64,000 bases of DNA from contig NZ_CP042163.1 of the NCBI RefSeq assembly GCF_007725405.1, positions 3,534,001-3,598,000 of the forward strand, given 5' to 3'. The position numbers and the translations under genes are program-made. The notes under the pieces were generated by a model. It was not told the origin of the DNA. It did no database searches and saw nothing but the letters and a program-made list of their open reading frames with translations. Below, one piece after another: positions 44,113 through 52,113 of this stretch. Each line of letters opens with the position of its first letter. The stretch's first letter is position 1. Source of the DNA: Shouchella miscanthi (lineage in GTDB: Bacteria > Bacillota > Bacilli > Bacillales > Bacillaceae_D).

Positions 44113-44213
44113 GGCATCACCCCCTCTCGAGAGTGCTACCAATCCCCACAACTATGAGTTATTCAACTCCTCTTATGATACCATCATTTTGCCACCTAAC
44201 GGCTAGTTTTCCT

Positions 44214-45449
44214 CTAGATGTATCCGTCTTGTTTTTCAACTTCCCTTAACTGACGCATGGATGCTTTTATTTGCAGTCGTCGCACCAATTGGAAAAAGAA
44301 GAGAGCAAACCCTATATACACAAATCCAATAACGAATGCCATTTGAAAAGCAGTGAACCATTCACTTAAAAACCCACCAGCCATCATCGCCAGTCCCATT
44401 GCACTCGTCTGTACCATGGACAAAGTGCCTGATAGCACGCCCCGTTTTGATGGAGGAAGGATTTTCATTAAAACTGTATCAAAGCATATCGTGCTAATTC
44501 CCCCTACAAACGTAATGCTAACCGCTACAATCAGCGCCTGTATAAAGAAGACTGACTGACTTAACAAAAGATGCCCGACTCCTTCAAGCGCAATCATAAT
44601 AACCCCTATCGTTAAATAGCTTTTTTTCAGATAAGGGGTCATCTTTGAACTAAGTACAAAACCAAGGCCAAGAGCAGCATACATGAGACCAACGCCAAGT
44701 TCACCTCGGTCAAATTCATCAAGAGCGATCATATTCATCACGATATTATCGATCCCATTTGCAAGAGGCATAAGAAGCATCATGATAAAAAAAACTTGTA
44801 ACACGCGTATGCCAACAAACCACTTCATTGTTTGTAAAACAGGTAAGTGTACAGTTGTTACTAGCTTCTGTTCTCGTGTTTTAACGGACAAAATCGGTTT
44901 TAACACAGCTGCTGCAATGAGCAAACAACTTCCATTCAATAAAAATAAGACGTTCGTCCCTATCCAAAACGCAAACAGGCCACCGGTCAAGGAACCAAAC
45001 ACAAGCGTATAGCCAATCAAATGTTGCTCCATTCCGTTAACGTGCAAAAGATTCTTTCTTTGGACAAGGTCTGGGATCGCTGCAAACCGAACAGGTCGAT
45101 AGAAAGCATTGCCAATAGCAATGAGAAAGGTACTGATATACAGCCATAGTACGTCTCCCGTACTAATCGCCACAAGTGGCAATAAAGCAAATGGGGCACG
45201 AATCAACGCTGACAAACTCATCAGTTTAATTTTATGAAATCGATCCGCCAACACGCCGCTTATTGGCGCAAGTAGAATTGTTGGCAAAACTTGCAATGAG
45301 AGCAAGATTCCTAATGCAAATCCTGAGCCTGTTAATTGAAAGACAAGGGCAAATGAAGCGACTTGAGCGAACCGATGGCCGATCTCAATAAAAAGTGAAC
45401 TCCAAAACAGATACGAATACTCTTTCTCTTTTTTTAGTATACTCGCCAT
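44214..45449 (-). CDS. MFS transporter
   Basis: 411 residues, about 12 TMs. Motif A-like GVLADRFHKIKLM near 64 and FYRPVRFAAIPDLVQRKNLLHVNG near 116-139 identify the MFS_3-type group of exporter-like proteins. A 26-bp element placed 14 nt upstream of the ATG is repeated at the same distance before the ArsR gene, so the regulator very likely controls it. Cargo unknown. Confidence 0.9.
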   Translation of the reverse strand: MASILKKEKEYSYLFWSSLFIEIGHRFAQVASFALVFQLTGSGFALGILLSLQVLPTILLAPISGVLADRFHKIKLMSLSALIRAPFALLPLVAISTGDVLWLYISTFLIAIGNAFYRPVRFAAIPDLVQRKNLLHVNGMEQHLIGYTLVFGSLTGGLFAFWIGTNVLFLLNGSCLLIAAAVLKPILSVKTREQKLVTTVHLPVLQTMKWFVGIRVLQVFFIMMLLMPLANGIDNIVMNMIALDEFDRGELGVGLMYAALGLGFVLSSKMTPYLKKSYLTIGVIMIALEGVGHLLLSQSVFFIQALIVAVSITFVGGISTICFDTVLMKILPPSKRGVLSGTLSMVQTSAMGLAMMAGGFLSEWFTAFQMAFVIGFVYIGFALFFFQLVRRLQIKASMRQLREVEKQDGYI

Positions 45450-45462
45450 ATTACACCTCTAC

Positions 45463-45488
45463 CTAATTAGACAATTATCAAAATAGAT
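45463..45488. promoter_or_regulatory. ArsR operator copy 1 (before MFS gene)
   Basis: 26 bp beginning CTAATTAGA and ending AAATAGAT; three mismatches to 46094-46119. Lies 14 bp before the MFS start codon. Confidence 0.65.
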
Positions 45489-45507
45489 TCCGAAAAAGAG
45501 AACCTGC

Positions 45508-46080
45508 TTAAACAGGCCACATCTCTTTCGGATTTAATTCATATTGCTGTTCATCTCGGTACATGAAATGAGACATAATCAGTTCTCTTCTAATCGTTGC
45601 GTAATCACTGTTGTATCGTTTAATCACTTGATTGACGTCTGTTTCAGCATACTGCCGTCCTTCATCGAATTGCCGTGCAATCACTTCAAGAATAATGAGC
45701 CTTTTTTTCCGTTGCGCCGGAAGATGGCTTAACATTCCCTCTCGATCGAAAAAGCTTTTTACAATGGCTGCTTTTTCCTCAGACGGTACATCAAAATACT
45801 CAAACCGGTCTTCTCCACCGATACGGATTATAGCCTCTGCCATTTGCTTTAGCTTCGATTCATTCAAATGAAAATAGATCGTATTCTTGTCTCTTCTTTG
45901 ATAAATCACATCAATTTCTTTTAGCTTTGTTAAGTGATGGGAAATGGTCGGTGGAGTGAGTCCGAGTTTACCTGCAATGGCACCATTGTGGAGTGGCCCT
46001 GCTTTTAACATGCTAATAATTTGAATTCTTGTCTTATCTCCAAGCGTTTTATGAAAATGAACCATTCGACTTAATTGCAT
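45508..46080 (-). CDS. ArsR-family HTH regulator with C-terminal DUF2087
   Basis: 190 residues. Winged helix (about 10-80: LGDKTRIQIISML, TPPTISHHLTKLKEI, RRDKNTIYFHL), then a DUF2087 domain (about 115-185: KKRLIILEVIARQF, YAETDVNQVIKRY, TIRRELIMSHFMYR). No metal-binding cysteines, so it is not a classic metal sensor. Upstream of and co-directional with the MFS gene. Both start codons are preceded at the same distance by the same operator, implying autoregulation. Confidence 0.9.
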   Translation of the reverse strand: MQLSRMVHFHKTLGDKTRIQIISMLKAGPLHNGAIAGKLGLTPPTISHHLTKLKEIDVIYQRRDKNTIYFHLNESKLKQMAEAIIRIGGEDRFEYFDVPSEEKAAIVKSFFDREGMLSHLPAQRKKRLIILEVIARQFDEGRQYAETDVNQVIKRYNSDYATIRRELIMSHFMYRDEQQYELNPKEMWPV

Positions 46081-46093
46081 GATATCCCTCCAT

Positions 46094-46119
46094 CTAATTA
46101 GATAATAATCGAAATAGAT
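46094..46119. promoter_or_regulatory. ArsR operator copy 2 (before its own gene)
   Basis: Contains the palindrome TCTAATTAGA (46093-46102) and the second copy of the 26-bp element, 14 bp before the ATG. Confidence 0.65.
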
Positions 46120-46151
46120 GGAAATGAAAAGAGAAACCTTTCCTTTTCCCT

Positions 46152-47048
46152 TTAAAAAATCATTGAACGCGCAATAATGTCATCGCTTTTACATCGTGTG
46201 GCGTCAAATATGGTCATTCCCGTTCGTTCTAAAAACGCTTTAACCACTACATAACCGACTGCATAGCCAGCAGCGAATGAAAGACCAACTCGCTGATAGC
46301 CCTTCTCTGTTGCATAGGGGTCGCCAAACATATAGCTACTTACTTCTGCAAAACCTGTTACGTGCAAAGCATCTTTTATGACAGAAATGGAATACCTTAA
46401 ATCCTCATCATCTAAGCCTGTTACCCATGGACCAAGCTGCTCTTTTCCATAAAGTGTTTCTACGAATACATCTGCTAATCCTTCGATAACTAGGTATTCA
46501 CCTACGGTTACATTACCATGACTCCAATCAAAATAAGAAAAACGCACATTATGATGAAATTCATGGGCAAGTAACCCCTCAAAACGAGAGGTATTCCGAT
46601 CATTCGGAAAGAGATGTACCATTAAATAACCTGGAATTCCACCGAATCCTGTATACCCATCGAGATGGTTCAATTTAACTTCATCTGCTAAATAAATTCC
46701 TAAATAAATGTTATCAGCTTTCAGTTCTAAACCTTTACCATTTACTACTTCCAGTAAATAATGGAGTGTCGTCTTCCCACGATCGACTATGTTCATGTTT
46801 CGTAACCGCTTTACTCCTTTTTCCAAAGTGTGTCGGTCATCTAAGTTAGCGAAACCTAACATGTCTGCTGCATAGATAATGTCATAGCCATTCGGTTCCT
46901 TTGCCTTCATCGGTACTTGCAAGTGAGCCCACATCATCTTTAATGGCTCCATCATTTTATAGCGAAAAAAATGCTGTCTTTGCTCCAACGATGCTAACTG
47001 TATTAACTCCTCGTACTGTTGCAATGGATCGTTTACCTTTATGATCAT
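46152..47048 (-). CDS. DUF2268 putative zinc metalloprotease (YjaZ-like)
   Basis: 298 residues. Zinc motif LLAHEFHHNVRF near 164-175 (HExxH) with a downstream glutamate in VIEGLADVFVE. No signal peptide. Family is described as predicted Zn-dependent protease; target unknown. RBS GGAGGGGATAA just upstream of the ATG. Not obviously linked to its neighbours. Confidence 0.87.
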   Translation of the reverse strand: MIIKVNDPLQQYEELIQLASLEQRQHFFRYKMMEPLKMMWAHLQVPMKAKEPNGYDIIYAADMLGFANLDDRHTLEKGVKRLRNMNIVDRGKTTLHYLLEVVNGKGLELKADNIYLGIYLADEVKLNHLDGYTGFGGIPGYLMVHLFPNDRNTSRFEGLLAHEFHHNVRFSYFDWSHGNVTVGEYLVIEGLADVFVETLYGKEQLGPWVTGLDDEDLRYSISVIKDALHVTGFAEVSSYMFGDPYATEKGYQRVGLSFAAGYAVGYVVVKAFLERTGMTIFDATRCKSDDIIARSMIF

Positions 47049-47130
47049 ATTATCCCCTCCTACGCTTACGATAGTGGATGACGTAACGTAAAGGTCAACA
47101 TAAAAAAGAATTGCGCGTGCATCAAATGCA

Positions 47131-47159
47131 TTTACTTTTATAAAGGCATTTGCTATAGT
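47131..47159 (+). promoter_or_regulatory. Candidate SigA promoter
   Basis: TTTACT, 17-bp spacer, TATAGT. Would start near 47166, giving a leader of about 270 nt before the 74-residue gene. Confidence 0.5.
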
Positions 47160-47165
47160 AAAGGC

Positions 47166-47438
47166 ACGAATTACGCGGATGTAAATTTTCTAAATAGTTA
47201 ATTTATAATTCGCATTGCTCGCTCGAAACAAAAAATCCGCAAAAACCCTTTTGTTTCGCTAAAGGAATTTAATTTTAAAAAGCGAATACAAAAAAACGAA
47301 TCTTTTTTTAATGAACAGGCATGAATTCTTCTGTCATTGCCTAAGATGAAGATAGAGTATTTCTTCATCGTAAGCAAAAGGTTTGCGATTATGTGAAAAC
47401 AGGTACACACTAGAGTGAAAGGCGAAAGGGTGATAAGG
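47166..47438 (+). other. Structured leader or small RNA region
   Basis: Three successive hairpins: CGAAACAAAA/TTTTGTTTCG (47224-47258), GGCATGA/TCATTGCC (47317-47340, one bulge) and GATGAAGA/TCTTCATC (47345-47369). None is followed by a T run. No convincing gene lies inside. May be a regulatory leader of the following small gene, or an independent RNA. Confidence 0.4.
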
Positions 47439-47663
47439 ATGGAACAAGCCATTGTTTATGATCTTCTTAATCAACAATTTTTACATGCCTTAAAAGAATT
47501 GGCAGCGCGGCCAGATGATGAAGACCAACAAATGGCAGCTGACATATTGGGCTTACTTATGAAAAACCCTCAAGCTATCCATGTCATTGATAGCGACTAT
47601 AAAGAAGCAACGATTATGGCGTGCTGGTCACCTCAGTTAACCAATCAATCTCACTGCACATAA
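47439..47663 (+). CDS. Small acidic protein of unknown function
   Basis: 74 residues from ATG 47439 (GGGTGATAAGG upstream). Helical N-terminus (LLNQQFLHALKELAARPDDEDQQMAADILGLLMKNP), then a short strand-rich tail. Probably cytoplasmic. I do not recognise the family. Terminator follows. Confidence 0.65.
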   Translation: MEQAIVYDLLNQQFLHALKELAARPDDEDQQMAADILGLLMKNPQAIHVIDSDYKEATIMACWSPQLTNQSHCT

Positions 47664-47693
47664 TACTTAAAAGAATAGAGGAACATGTCTTTT

Positions 47694-47725
47694 GCTCATC
47701 GACTAGGTTGATGAGCTTTTTTTTT
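47694..47725 (+). terminator. Terminator after the 74-residue gene
   Basis: GCTCATC and GATGAGC, 9-nt loop, followed by nine Ts. Confidence 0.85.
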
Positions 47726-47755
47726 AGCAAGCACACGCGTCAGCTATCTTCCCTG

Positions 47756-47784
47756 TTGTCTTTTTTCATGATATCGTGTACAAT
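47756..47784 (+). promoter_or_regulatory. Promoter of the EamA gene leader
   Basis: TTGTCT, exactly 17 bp, TACAAT. Predicted start near 47791. Confidence 0.65.
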
Positions 47785-47790
47785 CAAAAA

Positions 47791-47921
47791 CGGTTAAACC
47801 TTATACTACGAACAAAAGTTTTTAACTTGTGGACCTTTTCAGAGCAATAACTGCTCTTTTTCCGCCACACTGGGCTTCGTGCCTAGTGTGGCTTTTTTAT
47901 GTATTTAAGGGAGGTAAAAAA
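47791..47921 (+). promoter_or_regulatory. Leader RNA with two tandem terminator hairpins (attenuator)
   Basis: Between promoter and start codon lie AGAGCA/TGCTCT followed by Ts (47841-47862) and a strong GCCACACT...AGTGTGGC hairpin followed by six Ts (47864-47898). A terminator inside a 5' leader means expression of the transporter depends on antitermination. The 70 nt upstream (47791-47840) would be the sensing part. It fits no riboswitch consensus I could recognise. Confidence 0.55.
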
Positions 47922-48821
47922 ATGAAATCAACATGGCTCTATTCATTAGCTGTATTAATTGGTGGTGCCTGCTTTGGCATTTTATCCACTTTTGTTAAAA
48001 TTGGTTACGGACAAGGGGCTGATCTTGTTCATGTCGTCATGACACAGTTCTTTTTTGGCTTTATCATTTTAGCAATTTTACTGTTATTCTCAGCCCGAAA
48101 AAAGATTCCGATTAAGATGGTATTGGCTCTACTTGCCTGTGGTATTCCAACAGGGCTTACAGGAATCTTCTATTATCATTCGTTGCAAACATTAGATGCA
48201 TCACTTGCCGTTATTTTCTTGTTTCAATTTGTATGGATTGGTTCTTTTTACGAATTTATTTTCGCTAAAAAAATACCATCAAAACGACGCCTTCTTTCCA
48301 TTGTCGTTTTAATAGCGGGCTCCGTTTTAGCAGCTGGCGTTTTACAGACTGCTGTACAATTTGATTGGGTTGGTGCATTCTGGGCGTTGCTTAGTGCGTT
48401 TTGCTCTGCTTTATTTATGTATGTGACTGGAGTAGTTGGTACGGATGTTCCTGTTGTCCAGAAAGGATTCATTATTTCCATCGGTGGATTTCTTTTATCT
48501 GCGATCATTCTTGTCCCGACCGCAGAAACGCTATCATTCACTGGAATTGAGACGGGGTTTATCGGCATAGCTTTTTTACTTGGCTTATTTGGCATAGTCT
48601 TGCCGCCACTCATGTTTTCAATTGGCATGCCAAAGATTGGTTCTGGTCTAGGCGCCATTCTTTCTACAGCAGAACTACCTGTTGCGCTTATTTTGTCCAT
48701 TGCGTTACTCGGGGAAACCATTTTACCGATGCAATGGGCCGGTGTAGCGATTATCTTCGCGGGTATTTTCTATGGAAACGTTGAACGAAAAAAAGTCAGA
48801 TATGAGTACGCAAGAGAATAA
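47922..48821 (+). CDS. EamA/DMT-superfamily transporter
   Basis: 299 residues from ATG 47922 with AAGGGAGG 6 nt upstream; the frame is open further upstream through the terminator but that is not translated. Ten TMs in two EamA halves (TWLYSLAVLIGGACFGIL...; FDWVGAFWALLSAFCSALFMYV...; LPVALILSIALLGETILPMQWAGVAIIFAGI). Drug/metabolite exporter of unknown cargo, under a leader attenuator. Confidence 0.9.
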   Translation: MKSTWLYSLAVLIGGACFGILSTFVKIGYGQGADLVHVVMTQFFFGFIILAILLLFSARKKIPIKMVLALLACGIPTGLTGIFYYHSLQTLDASLAVIFLFQFVWIGSFYEFIFAKKIPSKRRLLSIVVLIAGSVLAAGVLQTAVQFDWVGAFWALLSAFCSALFMYVTGVVGTDVPVVQKGFIISIGGFLLSAIILVPTAETLSFTGIETGFIGIAFLLGLFGIVLPPLMFSIGMPKIGSGLGAILSTAELPVALILSIALLGETILPMQWAGVAIIFAGIFYGNVERKKVRYEYARE

Positions 48822-48835
48822 CCTTGCGTACTTTT
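48805..48835. terminator. Terminator between EamA and convergent GNAT genes
   Basis: AGTACGCAAG and CTTGCGTACT, 8-nt loop, overlapping the ends of both genes. Confidence 0.75.
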
Positions 48836-49289
48836 AGTGGTCTAACGGCTTTGTCATTTTGACGATTTCTTGTTGATACCCGAATTTTTCGTAAAACGCA
48901 ACGGCATGTTCATTCGCTTTAAATACATCTAAAACAATTGTGTGGACCCCTTGTTCCTGAGCCCATTCTTCTGCTTTTTGCATGAGCCGTTTCCCTACGC
49001 CTTTGCCTTCAGCTTCAGGCGTTGTGGCAATAGCCGTTATGTACCCCTGTCGCTCATTAGTAAAAAAGTCATTTTGCAAACGCATTTCTAAATATCCTAA
49101 GAAATGGTGATCATTTTCAGCAATGAACAGGGACAAGTCATCACGCTGAAGAGATTCTAGCAGTAACGCCTCCTGTTTTTGTTCCATCACTGTTCGATCG
49201 CGGTGCTTCATTAAATCAAATTGCAAAAACCGTCTCGTTAATGCTTTAACGTTGTTTCGATCTTTTTCTTCAAATGAACGAATTTTCAT
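48834..49289 (-). CDS. GNAT-family N-acetyltransferase
   Basis: 151 residues from ATG 49289 (GGGGGTT upstream). Motif A TAIATTPEAEGKGVGKRLMQKAEEWA (near 83-108) and LDVFKANEHAVAFYEKFGYQQE near the end. Length and pattern as RimI-like/small-molecule acetyltransferases. Substrate unknown. Confidence 0.87.
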   Translation of the reverse strand: MKIRSFEEKDRNNVKALTRRFLQFDLMKHRDRTVMEQKQEALLLESLQRDDLSLFIAENDHHFLGYLEMRLQNDFFTNERQGYITAIATTPEAEGKGVGKRLMQKAEEWAQEQGVHTIVLDVFKANEHAVAFYEKFGYQQEIVKMTKPLDH

Positions 49290-49423
49290 AGGCAACCCCC
49301 TTGTTACTACTTTATTGGAAAGAAGGTGTGAATACAAGCGATGAAAAAAGCTAAAGAACGATACCTGAAAAAGACTTAACGATCGCATGTTTGATCATTA
49401 AGCCTATTGTATAACAATCACGC

Positions 49424-50116
49424 CTATGATAATTCCACCGTATCCATCTTCCGAAAGGTGCTATCACCTAAGATATCTGATCGACTAACGGCACCACTAG
49501 CCATCCGACTTAAAAACACTGCAAGAACCCCCGGCAATAAAAGCGCATTCCCAATGACTGTAAACGCAAGCAACCCGGCAAAAAGAATGAGTTGAAGGAA
49601 GCAGCCCATTGTATACAATGGATACTTTAGCAATAACTTTAAACTAATACCCATAGCTCTTAGTAAGCTCACGTTGTATTTGTTTATGAGTGGAACTGTA
49701 TAAAGTTGGCTTAAAAGCACCATTCCTGCAAAATAGCTTTGAAAACAAGCGATTGCAAACGCTACATAGGTTTGCTCTATTGACCAATGCCACCATGAAG
49801 CGATAAGTATACATGCAAACCCACCGAAAAAGAACGTAAGCCCTAACCCTTTAAAATAATGACGTTTTACGGATATGAAAAACGTTCGTATAAGCGGAAC
49901 GTTTTTATTCGTTAGTACCGTTTCCATGCTAGCAGTAGCCGCTAGCCAAACTGGTCCTCCAATAAAAAGCGCAAAGCCGATCGCCAACTGCCACGGCAAA
50001 AATAATAGAAACGGCACGCATAGAAGAGACACCATTAAACTGATTGAGATAATCGAAACAATATGCTGGTACAAATCTTTAGCAGTTATACGCACTATCG
50101 ATGTAACTGAAAACAT
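49424..50116 (-). CDS. YesL-family (DUF624) membrane protein
   Basis: 230 residues, about five TMs. The segment GGPVWLAATASMETVLTNKNVPLIRTFFISVKR is typical of DUF624/YesL, a family regularly found with CUT1 sugar ABC importers. Starts 4 nt after the ATPase gene, so it is the last gene of this importer operon. Molecular role unknown. Confidence 0.85.
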   Translation of the reverse strand: MFSVTSIVRITAKDLYQHIVSIISISLMVSLLCVPFLLFLPWQLAIGFALFIGGPVWLAATASMETVLTNKNVPLIRTFFISVKRHYFKGLGLTFFFGGFACILIASWWHWSIEQTYVAFAIACFQSYFAGMVLLSQLYTVPLINKYNVSLLRAMGISLKLLLKYPLYTMGCFLQLILFAGLLAFTVIGNALLLPGVLAVFLSRMASGAVSRSDILGDSTFRKMDTVELS

Positions 50117-50120
50117 AGCT

Positions 50121-51209
50121 TCACCCTATCCTTTGTTTCGTTTCTATATCAAACAAATGCATTTTTTCCATTTGAAACGTCATCGCTATGGTTTCACCTG
50201 CTTTAATAAAATTTTCTCCAGCAGTTTTTGAAATAACGGACTGTTCATTAAAGGAGAAGTAAAGAAGGTTCTCTGCCCCTAAATGTTCAAACACATTCAC
50301 CTTCACCTCAACACTCCCTTTTGGGTCTAGCAAAATATGTTCAGGCCGAATGCCAAACATCACTTGTCGATTTACATAGGCACGAACATAGTCTTGTCGA
50401 TCTAAGGGAACATCTAAGAGATAGTCGCCCATTTGTAGTTGGTTTTCTGAAAGGACGTAAGCAGGAATAAAATTCATGGCCGGAGAACCGATAAACCCTG
50501 CCACAAACATATTTTGTGGTCGTGCATACAACTCCTGTGGCGAAGCGATTTGCTGAACTTTTCCTTCATTCATAACCACAATTCGCTCTCCAAGTGTCAT
50601 CGCTTCTACTTGGTCGTGAGTGACATACACAATGGTCGCCCCTAATCGTTGATGAAGTTCTGCCAGTTCAATTCGCATTTGCACTCGTAGTTTTGCGTCT
50701 AAGTTAGAAAGTGGTTCATCAAAGAGAAATACTTTAGGATCTCTCACAATAGCTCGACCTAACGCAACCCGCTGACGTTGCCCTCCTGACAACTCTCGCG
50801 GCTTTCGATCGAGTAACTGATCAAGCCCTAATATTTTTGACGCATACGCAACTTTTTCTTCTATTATTGATTTTTCGATTTTCATATTTTTTAAGCCGAA
50901 ACTTAAGTTTTGTTCGATGGACATATGAGGGTAAAGCGCATAATCTTGAAACACCATTGCAATGTCTCGATCTTTCGGATGAACGTGGTTAACAAGTTGA
51001 CCATCAATATAGATATTTCCACCTGTTTGCTTCTCAAGCCCAGCAATCATCCGTAGCGATGTCGTTTTTCCACAGCCTGAAGGACCAACGAAAACAAGAA
51101 ATTCTTTATCTTTTATTTCGAAAGTTGCTTCGTCAACAGCCGTGAAAATTCCACCTTTTTTCGCATCTGCAAACGTTTTTGTAATCCCTTCAAATACTAT
51201 CGTTGCCAT
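50121..51209 (-). CDS. CUT1 sugar ABC transporter ATP-binding protein (MsmX/UgpC type)
   Basis: 362 residues. Walker A GPSGCGKTT, signature LSGGQRQR, Walker B VFLFDEPLSNLDAKLR, and C-terminal TOBE regulatory domains (FGIRPEHILLD). Energises the importer whose permeases and binding protein are directly upstream. Many Bacillus importers share one MsmX; here the operon has its own copy. Confidence 0.95.
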   Translation of the reverse strand: MATIVFEGITKTFADAKKGGIFTAVDEATFEIKDKEFLVFVGPSGCGKTTSLRMIAGLEKQTGGNIYIDGQLVNHVHPKDRDIAMVFQDYALYPHMSIEQNLSFGLKNMKIEKSIIEEKVAYASKILGLDQLLDRKPRELSGGQRQRVALGRAIVRDPKVFLFDEPLSNLDAKLRVQMRIELAELHQRLGATIVYVTHDQVEAMTLGERIVVMNEGKVQQIASPQELYARPQNMFVAGFIGSPAMNFIPAYVLSENQLQMGDYLLDVPLDRQDYVRAYVNRQVMFGIRPEHILLDPKGSVEVKVNVFEHLGAENLLYFSFNEQSVISKTAGENFIKAGETIAMTFQMEKMHLFDIETKQRIG

Positions 51210-51217
51210 TTTTTCAC

Positions 51218-52102
51218 CTACCCTTTCACTGCACCAATCGTAATGCCTTGTAAGAAATACTTTTGTAAGGAAAAAAACAAGATAAACATTGGTAATGCTG
51301 CAATTACTGAACCGGCCATCATGGCGCCAAAGTCGGTAGCTTCCGCAAATTTAAAGCTCGCTAGTCCAATCTGAATCGTTCTCATTGAACTTGTTTGTGT
51401 AACGAGAAACGGCCAGAAAAATTCATTCCATGTAGCCACAAATGTAAAGATTGCTAACACAGCCAAACCAGGCTTTGAAATCGGTAGAATAATTTTATAG
51501 AAGATTCGCCACTCACTACAGCCATCAATTCGAGCTGCTTGAATAAGCGTTGTTGGCAAGGTCGACATGTACTGCTTCATTAGAAAGATATTTCCTACAG
51601 TCGCAAACATTGGTAGCATAATCGCTGTGTACGTATTACCCAGCTGAAGCGTATTTACCACAATGATATAAACGGGAATAAGCGTCACTTGTGCTGGAAT
51701 CATCATCGTTCCAAGTAACATCCAAAAAATCGTATTTCTACCTGGAAAACGAAGCTTTGCAAAGGCATAGCCTGCTAGCGAACAAAACAATACATTTGTA
51801 AACGTTAGAACTGTTGAGATAAACAGGCTATTCCCAAGCCACCTCATAGCATCGGTTTCAGTAAAAAAGCGAATATACGTGGCGACTGATGGGTTTTTCG
51901 GAAACCACTCTGGAGAAAAAGATGCACTCATGGATGTGTCTTTAAGAGACATAACGAGCATCCAATATAACGGAATTAATGTAATGACAATCCAGAACAA
52001 TAAGATAGCGTAACTGACTACTCTTGCTCCTATTCGTTTCCCATTTGCTCGTTTTATTTTTGACTCTTTCTGATGGTGAAAAGCAGGCTGATTCACGCTC
52101 AA
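51218..52102 (-). CDS. Carbohydrate ABC transporter permease, MalG type
   Basis: 294 residues, six TMs. The EAA loop is QAARIDGCSEWRIFYKIILPISKPGLA (near 188-214). Downstream of the MalF-type permease by 11 nt and upstream of the ATPase by 8 nt. Confidence 0.95.
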   Translation of the reverse strand: MSVNQPAFHHQKESKIKRANGKRIGARVVSYAILLFWIVITLIPLYWMLVMSLKDTSMSASFSPEWFPKNPSVATYIRFFTETDAMRWLGNSLFISTVLTFTNVLFCSLAGYAFAKLRFPGRNTIFWMLLGTMMIPAQVTLIPVYIIVVNTLQLGNTYTAIMLPMFATVGNIFLMKQYMSTLPTTLIQAARIDGCSEWRIFYKIILPISKPGLAVLAIFTFVATWNEFFWPFLVTQTSSMRTIQIGLASFKFAEATDFGAMMAGSVIAALPMFILFFSLQKYFLQGITIGAVKG

Positions 52103-52113
52103 TGCCCCCTTTT

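Noticed and set aside
47198-47452. Minus-strand open frame of 84 codons
   Set aside because: Cys/Phe/Lys-rich composition typical of AT-rich noncoding DNA, overlaps the start of the 74-residue gene and the hairpin leader.
47829-47921. In-frame N-terminal extension of the EamA protein
   Set aside because: It reads through two terminator hairpins and has no RBS, while ATG 47922 has an optimal one.
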